Assembly: GCA_943358395.1 (NCBI GenBank)
Contig: CALRGY010000006.1
Span: forward strand, 1 to 48,945
DNA: 48,945 bases
Source of the DNA: Candidatus Uhrbacteria bacterium
Lineage (GTDB): Bacteria; Patescibacteriota; Patescibacteriia; UBA9934
Direction: 5' to 3'
Position numbers and translations under genes: made by a program. Of the stretch, positions 47,568 to 48,945 are shown in pieces. The notes under the pieces are model-generated. The model was not told where the DNA came from. It saw nothing but the letters and a program-made list of their open reading frames with translations, and did no database searches. Numbering within the stretch: the stretch's first letter is position 1; every line of letters starts with the position of its first letter.

Positions 47568-47684
47568 AAGACCCCCTCCTTACTCCCCCTTGTAAAGGGG
47601 GAGGGTTCACGTCCGGATTTGGGATGAATCTTATCGTGTACTCCCCCTCCTTACGAAGGAGGGGGCTGGGGGGAGGTCTTGTTT
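47568..47684. repeat. hairpin repeat family B, copy 6
   Basis: Palindromes CTCCCCCTTGTAAAGGGGGAG and CCCCCTCCTTACGAAGGAGGGGG with spacer GTTCACGTCCGGATTTGGGA, enclosed by AGACCCCC and GGGGAGGTCT. It shows the full unit of the family best. Confidence 0.88.
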
Positions 47685-47696
47685 TCGAGGTGACAC

Positions 47697-47731
47697 AAAA
47701 TAAAAACCGGCTACCCTGCGTGGGTAGCCGG
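47697..47731 (-). terminator. terminator of the 9-aa peptide unit
   Basis: A 10-bp perfect stem CCGGCTACCC with a 5-nt loop, followed on the minus strand by TTTTTATTTT. It starts 8 nt past the TGA of the tiny ORF. Confidence 0.9.
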
Positions 47732-47738
47732 CTGCGGC

Positions 47739-47768
47739 TCAGTAGCCGCCGTCCATGAGTTTCCTCAT
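47739..47768 (-). CDS. 9-residue peptide MRKLMDGGY behind a near-perfect SD
   Basis: Ten codons, MRKLMDGGY and TGA. The 13 bases before the ATG, AAAGGGGGTGATC, match the complement of the usual 16S rRNA 3' end (AAAGGAGGTGATC) at 12 positions, by far the strongest SD in the window. The ORF is framed by a promoter (47825-47853), a 9-bp hairpin directly before the SD (47780-47801) and a terminator, making a self-contained unit of about 120 nt of RNA. Codons end in C or G like those of the 58-aa gene. It could be a signalling or leader peptide, or part of a small regulatory RNA; no homologue is known to me. Confidence 0.5.
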   Translation of the reverse strand: MRKLMDGGY

Positions 47769-47779
47769 GATCACCCCCT

Positions 47780-47801
47780 TTGCTCGATAGAAATCGAGCA
47801 A
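47780..47801 (-). promoter_or_regulatory. hairpin upstream of the 9-aa ORF
   Basis: TTGCTCGAT pairs with ATCGAGCAA around TTCT. The helix ends on the first bases of the SD, so it may keep the SD single-stranded or protect the 5' end. Confidence 0.65.
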
Positions 47802-47824
47802 GAGAGAAAAGCCCTCAAAACGAA

Positions 47825-47853
47825 GAAATATCGTCCGAAAGCCTGAACATCAA
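47825..47853 (-). promoter_or_regulatory. promoter of the 9-aa peptide unit
   Basis: -35 TTGATG at 47848-47853, 17-nt spacer, -10 TATTTC at 47825-47830; predicted start near 47818. Confidence 0.6.
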
Positions 47854-47893
47854 AACATGGATGGGGGGTTCGCAAGGGATTGATCTGATCAAA

Positions 47894-48004
47894 ACCTCCC
47901 TCATACTCCCTCCTTCGTAAGGAGGGAGGTAACGCATCCGGATTCGTGACGCATCTGAACGTGATCTCTCCCTCCTTACGAAGGAGGGAGTCGGAGGGAG
48001 GTCT
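47894..48004. repeat. hairpin repeat family B, copy 7, overlapping the end of murD
   Basis: Palindromes CTCCCTCCTTCGTAAGGAGGGAG and CTCCCTCCTTACGAAGGAGGGAG joined by a GCATCCGGATTCGTGACGC spacer, nearly identical to copy 3. The last ten codons and the TAA stop of murD are inside it. Confidence 0.9.
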
Positions 48005-48945
48005 GCGCTACAGCCTCAATAAACCTCTCCCCCCGTTCCACAAAGTTCTTAAACTGACCAAAACTCGGTGAAGCCGGAGAAAGGAGACAAACTGATCCCG
48101 ATTCACAGTGATCGATGACGTCTTGGATAATTTCGGGGAAGGTGCTGAGCATTATTGGTTCCCCGCCGATGGAACGGATTGCGGATTCTAATCGATGGGC
48201 ATTCTGCAAGAGATAGATTCGGACACCAAGATCGACCACGCGCTTTGCGAGATTCGTGAAATCGTAACCACGGTCATGACCGCCGAGGATGATGGCACCG
48301 AGGGAATCGGAGAAGACGCTAATGGCAGCAAGGGCAGATTGGGGGGTGGTGGAAATGGAGTCGTTGACGAAGTGGATGCCGTAGTGGGTGCCAAGGTCTT
48401 GGAGACGATGAGGAAGAGATTTGAAACTTGCGAAGGCGGAGGCGACCACGGCGCGATCGATGCCGAGAAAATCGGTGACAGCGAGTACGCCAGCAGCGTT
48501 TTCGCGATTATGATCGCCAAGAAGCGTCAAGGAATCGAGTGTCTCATCGGCGCGATTCACGAATGGGATTGGTTTCGATGAAACACGATGGGAAAGGTCG
48601 ACGAGTTGGGGGAATGTCTCGTTGAAGATAAACACGTCGTCTGCTGTTTGCAGTTCGGCGATGCGCATTTTTGCGGCGTGGTATTCATCGACGCTGCCGT
48701 GATAATCCATGTGCTCTTCGTAGAGATTCAAAATAACGGCGACGTTGGGGGCGATGGCAAGATCGGAAAGTTGATAGCTGGAGAGCTCGATGACGAAGAC
48801 GGTGTCTGCTGGTTCATTGAGATGAGAAATCACCGGCTCGCCGATGTTGCCTGCAAGAACCACAGGCTTTCCAGCGGCTTTGAGCACGTGGGCAAGAAGA
48901 GATGAGGTGGTGCTTTTGCCCTTGGTGCCGGTGATGCCGATGGTG
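47976..48945 (-). CDS. murD: UDP-N-acetylmuramoyl-L-alanine--D-glutamate ligase, 5' part outside window
   Basis: Adds D-glutamate to UDP-MurNAc-L-Ala in the cytoplasm during peptidoglycan synthesis. The start is beyond the window; 322 codons are visible. ATP loop TIGITGTKGKSTTSSLL at the very edge, then VIELSSYQLSDL and LNLYEEHMDYHGSVDEY, GDHNRENAAG, FKSLPHRLQ, FVNDSISTTPQSALAAI and GGHDRGYDF. The motif set fits MurD rather than MurC, E or F. The C-terminus TSLRLPPS and stop come from repeat B copy 7. With rodA and rseP it shows a walled cell. Confidence 0.93.
   Translation of the reverse strand, partial: TIGITGTKGKSTTSSLLAHVLKAAGKPVVLAGNIGEPVISHLNEPADTVFVIELSSYQLSDLAIAPNVAVILNLYEEHMDYHGSVDEYHAAKMRIAELQTADDVFIFNETFPQLVDLSHRVSSKPIPFVNRADETLDSLTLLGDHNRENAAGVLAVTDFLGIDRAVVASAFASFKSLPHRLQDLGTHYGIHFVNDSISTTPQSALAAISVFSDSLGAIILGGHDRGYDFTNLAKRVVDLGVRIYLLQNAHRLESAIRSIGGEPIMLSTFPEIIQDVIDHCESGSVCLLSPASPSFGQFKNFVERGERFIEAVAQTSLRLPPS

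Noticed and set aside
3076-48004. Family B hairpins as a CRISPR array
   Set aside because: Copies are scattered many kilobases apart with no regular spacers, and no cas gene is present.

Overview
The window is a gene-dense bacterial chromosome segment of about 49 kb that carries almost only single-copy housekeeping genes on both strands. I infer a Patescibacteria (CPR)-type organism, possibly Peregrinibacteria-like. The reasons are the compact gene set, the many small membrane or coiled-coil proteins of unknown function, the short variants of conserved proteins (ThrRS without a TGS domain, a 197-aa EF-Ts) and the rarity of Shine-Dalgarno (SD) sites at first genes. TGA serves as a normal stop (pgk, gatB), so this is not the TGA-as-glycine code of Gracilibacteria/Absconditabacteria. 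No tRNA, rRNA, CRISPR array or transposase gene was seen.

Layout. 1-4762 (-): GAPDH, a DoxX-like protein, a type II NADH dehydrogenase, phosphoglycerate kinase and a partial unknown gene. 4908-8500 (-): an ATP-grasp enzyme, EF-Ts, ribosomal protein S2 and QueA. 8605-11004 (+): L31, RF1 and its methylase PrmC. 11031-15235 (-): a DUF3048 protein, L25, a zinc-ribbon protein, RodA and a membrane-anchored unknown. 16116-23152 (+): GyrB, SecE, NusG, L11, L1, a nucleotidyltransferase and a dCMP-deaminase fusion. 23132-25775: HIT, ThyA and DHFR on (-), dUTPase on (+). With the deaminase, these form a thymidylate locus in which dCMP and dUTP give dUMP, ThyA makes dTMP and DHFR recycles folate. 25812-29125 (+): two membrane proteins and GatB. 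29154-33753: MiaA and three unknowns. 33866-40972 (-): ThrRS behind a T-box, a coiled-coil protein, a membrane-anchored unknown and DnaE. 42026-48945: a small membrane protein, PheT, PheS, RseP, two small unusual peptide genes and a partial MurD.

The space between genes is rich in structure. (A) A family of about 125-bp imperfect palindromes (7 full copies, 3 half copies) abuts gene ends, and its terminal TAG is the stop codon of several genes. (B) A family of G/C-rich hairpin repeats is also translated inside MiaA and PheT and at the end of MurD. (C) Two copies of a roughly 0.8-1 kb composite inverted-repeat element each hold two perfect 7-1-7 palindromes about 200 bp apart. Many first genes have an extended -10 box (TGnTAnAnT) that ends only 4-10 nt before the ATG, which implies leaderless mRNAs, while some genes inside operons have SD sites.

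The strongest leads are the compact T-box upstream of thrS, a complete 150-bp transcription unit encoding a 9-residue peptide behind an almost perfect SD (47697-47853), and the adjacent GC-rich 58-aa peptide gene with a highly structured 3' end, next to the site-2 protease RseP. All functional calls come from reading motifs by eye; no database search was possible.
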